Of a DNA stretch of 64,000 nt, positions 62,170 to 64,000 are shown piece by piece. Source of the DNA: Sphingomonas sp. IBVSS2 (GTDB taxonomy: Bacteria > Pseudomonadota > Alphaproteobacteria > Sphingomonadales > Sphingomonadaceae); contig NZ_NFUR01000001.1 of the NCBI RefSeq assembly GCF_002127225.1, forward strand, positions 1,055,592 to 1,119,591. Reading direction: 5' to 3'. The notes beneath the pieces were generated by a model, which was given only the letters and a program-made list of their open reading frames with translations, did not search any database and had not been told where the DNA came from. Made by a program: the position numbers and the translations under genes. Numbering within the stretch: the first letter of the stretch is position 1; each line of letters starts with the position of its first letter.

Positions 62170-63888
62170 TTATTCCGACGGCCGGTTCGGCTGCGCGCCC
62201 ACGCGATTGATAACGGTCATGTGGCCCTGTTGGTCCATCACGACGCCTTCGCTGCGCGGATCGGCACCGCCGGTCCAGCGGCCCCCGACCCGCTCGACCG
62301 CGTTCATCTTCAGCCCGAGCGGGGCGGACTGGACCTTCTCGCCCAGTGCCTGGAGCGCCGGGACCATCGCGTCGAGCTGGGTGCCCTTTTCGGCGACCGC
62401 CATCTTGCCGGGCGCATAGAGCAGGCCGAGGCCGATCGCGTCCTGGGCCGAGAGCTTCCAGTCGATCACGCCGACCAGCGCCTTGGCGACCTGGGCGATG
62501 ATCGTCGAGCCGCCGGCCGCGCCGATCGCGATGCGGACCTTGCCGTCCGGACCATAGACGATCGTCGGCGCCATCGAGCTGCGCGGGCGCTTGCCGCCCT
62601 CCACCCGGTTGGCGACGAGATAGCCGTCCTTCTCCGGCACGATGTCGAAATCGGTGAGCTCGTTGTTGAGCATCACGCCGTCCACCGACAGGCCCGAGCC
62701 GAACGCGCCTTCGATCGTGGTGGTCACCTGGGCGACGTTGCCGGCCTTGTCGACCACCGAGAGCGAGGTGGTGCCGGGCACTTCCTGCGGCTTCACGGCG
62801 ATGCGCTTCGGAGCGCCCGGGGGCGTGCCGGCCTTCACGTCGGCCATGGTGCCGTCCGGGCTGATCAGCGCCGAGCGGCCGGCGAGATAGTTGCGGTCGA
62901 GCAGACCGGCGATCGGCACCTGCACATAATCGGGATCGCCGACATAGAGGTCGCGATCGGCATAGGCGAGGCGCGAGCTCTCGGCGAACAGATGCCAGGC
63001 GACGGGGCTGTCCTTGCCGAGCTTCGCCATGTCGAAGCGCTCGAGCTGGGCGAGGATCATCATCACGGTGACGCCGCCGGAGGAGGGCGGGCCCATCGAG
63101 CAGATCTTGTAGGCGCGGTAGCTGGCGCACAGCACTGGCCGCTCCTTGGCGTCATAGGCGGCAAGGTCGCCAATGGTCATCTTCGACGGGTTGCGCGCCG
63201 CGCCGTTCACGGTCGCGACCAGCTTCTCCGCCTGCGGGCCGACATAGAAACTGTCGGGGCCGAACTTCGCGACGCGCTCGAGCAGCGCGGCCTGTTGCGG
63301 ATTGGTCGCGCGCGCACCGGCGGCCAGCGGCTTGCCGTCGGCCTGGTAATAGATCGCGCGGACGCCGGCATCGACGTGCGGCGCATAGTTGCGCAGCGCG
63401 TTGGCGAGCCGGGGCGAGACGTCGAAGCCGTCGCGCGCCAGCCGGATCGCCGGCGCGAACAGCCGGGCCCAGGGCAGCTTGCCGGCGCGGGCATGCGCCT
63501 TCGCCATGGCGCGCAGCGTGCCCGGCACGCCGACGCTGCGCCCGCCCGGCACGGCGGCCATATGGCTGAGCGGCTGGCCGTCGGCGCCGTAGAACCAATG
63601 GTCGTTCGCGGCCATCGGCGCCGCCTCGCGCCCGTCGACCGTGGCGATCTTGCCGGTCTTCACGTCATATTGGAGGAAGAAGGCGCCGCCGCCGATGCCG
63701 GCGCTCTGCGGCTCGACGACGTTGAGGGCGAGCATCGTCGCGATCGCCGCGTCGGTGGCGCTGCCGCCGGCATTGAGGATCTCGGTCCCCGCCGCCGCGG
63801 CGCGGGGATCGGCGGCGCTCACCACCCCCTGGGCGGAAGCCGCGGCGGGAGCGGCGAGAAAGGCGAGCAGCAGGAACAGCTTCTTCAT
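62170..63888 (-). CDS. ggt: Exported gamma-glutamyltransferase
   Basis: The product is 572 residues with a signal peptide (LFLLLAFLAAPAAASAQ). It hydrolyses or transfers the gamma-glutamyl group of glutathione in the periplasm. Like all family members it should self-cleave before a threonine. The expected site is Thr373 in PGTTSLSVVDKAGN, leaving a 200-residue small subunit. That subunit carries TTTIEGAFGSG and the SSMAPTIV loop, and the large subunit NVVEPQSAGIGGGAFFL. No lid-loop oddity is seen. The 112 bases after its start to the window end show nothing recognisable. Confidence 0.94.
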   Translation of the reverse strand: MKKLFLLLAFLAAPAAASAQGVVSAADPRAAAAGTEILNAGGSATDAAIATMLALNVVEPQSAGIGGGAFFLQYDVKTGKIATVDGREAAPMAANDHWFYGADGQPLSHMAAVPGGRSVGVPGTLRAMAKAHARAGKLPWARLFAPAIRLARDGFDVSPRLANALRNYAPHVDAGVRAIYYQADGKPLAAGARATNPQQAALLERVAKFGPDSFYVGPQAEKLVATVNGAARNPSKMTIGDLAAYDAKERPVLCASYRAYKICSMGPPSSGGVTVMMILAQLERFDMAKLGKDSPVAWHLFAESSRLAYADRDLYVGDPDYVQVPIAGLLDRNYLAGRSALISPDGTMADVKAGTPPGAPKRIAVKPQEVPGTTSLSVVDKAGNVAQVTTTIEGAFGSGLSVDGVMLNNELTDFDIVPEKDGYLVANRVEGGKRPRSSMAPTIVYGPDGKVRIAIGAAGGSTIIAQVAKALVGVIDWKLSAQDAIGLGLLYAPGKMAVAEKGTQLDAMVPALQALGEKVQSAPLGLKMNAVERVGGRWTGGADPRSEGVVMDQQGHMTVINRVGAQPNRPSE

Positions 63889-64000
63889 CCCGCAAGCCGT
63901 AGCGGGCTTTGGCCGGAGCGCAAAGACGCTACGTCGGGCGGCAGGCGATCGGATGATTGCGCAAGGGTATAACCGGGCGCAATCTGGCGGAGGCCGAAGC

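Overview
The window is GC-rich bacterial chromosome (roughly 65-70 % G+C by eye) with dense, mostly short-gapped genes and many ATGA or TGATG start/stop overlaps. Gene content points to an alphaproteobacterium of the Sphingomonadales: MipZ division-site ATPase, C4-pathway 5-aminolevulinate synthase, MucR and Fur-type regulators, the fur/miaB/phoH/ybeY/corC neighbourhood, a TonB-dependent receptor beside secreted peptidases, and families of palindromic intergenic repeats. This is inferred from gene families, not from a database match. I saw no rRNA, tRNA, CRISPR array, insertion sequence or prophage.

Layout. 1-2989: one-carbon/formaldehyde genes (purU, fghA, a ferredoxin-type reductase), probably the tail of a demethylation operon that starts outside the window. 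2994-5216: an XRE repressor and a membrane protein under a promoter bracketed by two near-identical operators, then a TraB/GumN-like protein and a small membrane protein. 5217-8982 (minus): exonuclease, phosphomannomutase/phosphoglucomutase with a coupled DUF1801 gene, and mipZ coupled to a membrane J-domain gene. 9062-19245: panC, a Sel1 protein, topA with an acetyltransferase, a DUF4403 protein, a glutathione transferase, dprA-plsY and murI. 19437-24845: hemA with an FNR-like site, a LuxR/DUF4199 pair, and btaA-btaB for the phosphorus-free betaine lipid DGTS. 24893-31280: a LytTR regulator, two coupled lipoproteins, rpiB-glyA-nrdR-trmJ, a chorismate mutase and rpsD.

31493-43208 is the most accessory-looking part: an S9 peptidase divergent from a TonB-dependent receptor, then a PHP metallohydrolase, an M28 peptidase, an agmatine-deiminase-family enzyme and, on the other strand, a sorbosone-dehydrogenase-like protein. 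Most are exported, which suggests capture and breakdown of a peptide-like or amino compound. 43287-56130 is mainly a conserved housekeeping block on the minus strand (nifU, nitroreductase, tsaB, rimI, mucR, fur, plsC, miaB, phoH, ybeY, corC). It is interrupted by a MerR/short-chain-dehydrogenase pair with a textbook MerR-type promoter, has katG at its far end, and carries repeat elements in several gaps. 56181-63888: an aspartyl/asparaginyl hydroxylase, an exported M16 peptidase, a long-chain acyl-CoA ligase and an exported gamma-glutamyltransferase.

The observations I rate highest are the two-operator XRE promoter (2994-3069), the MerR/SDR promoter with a 19-bp spacer and its insertion between miaB and phoH, two families of about 88-bp and 125-bp palindromic repeats, and the receptor/peptidase cluster. 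I found no wholly new multi-gene system that I can defend.
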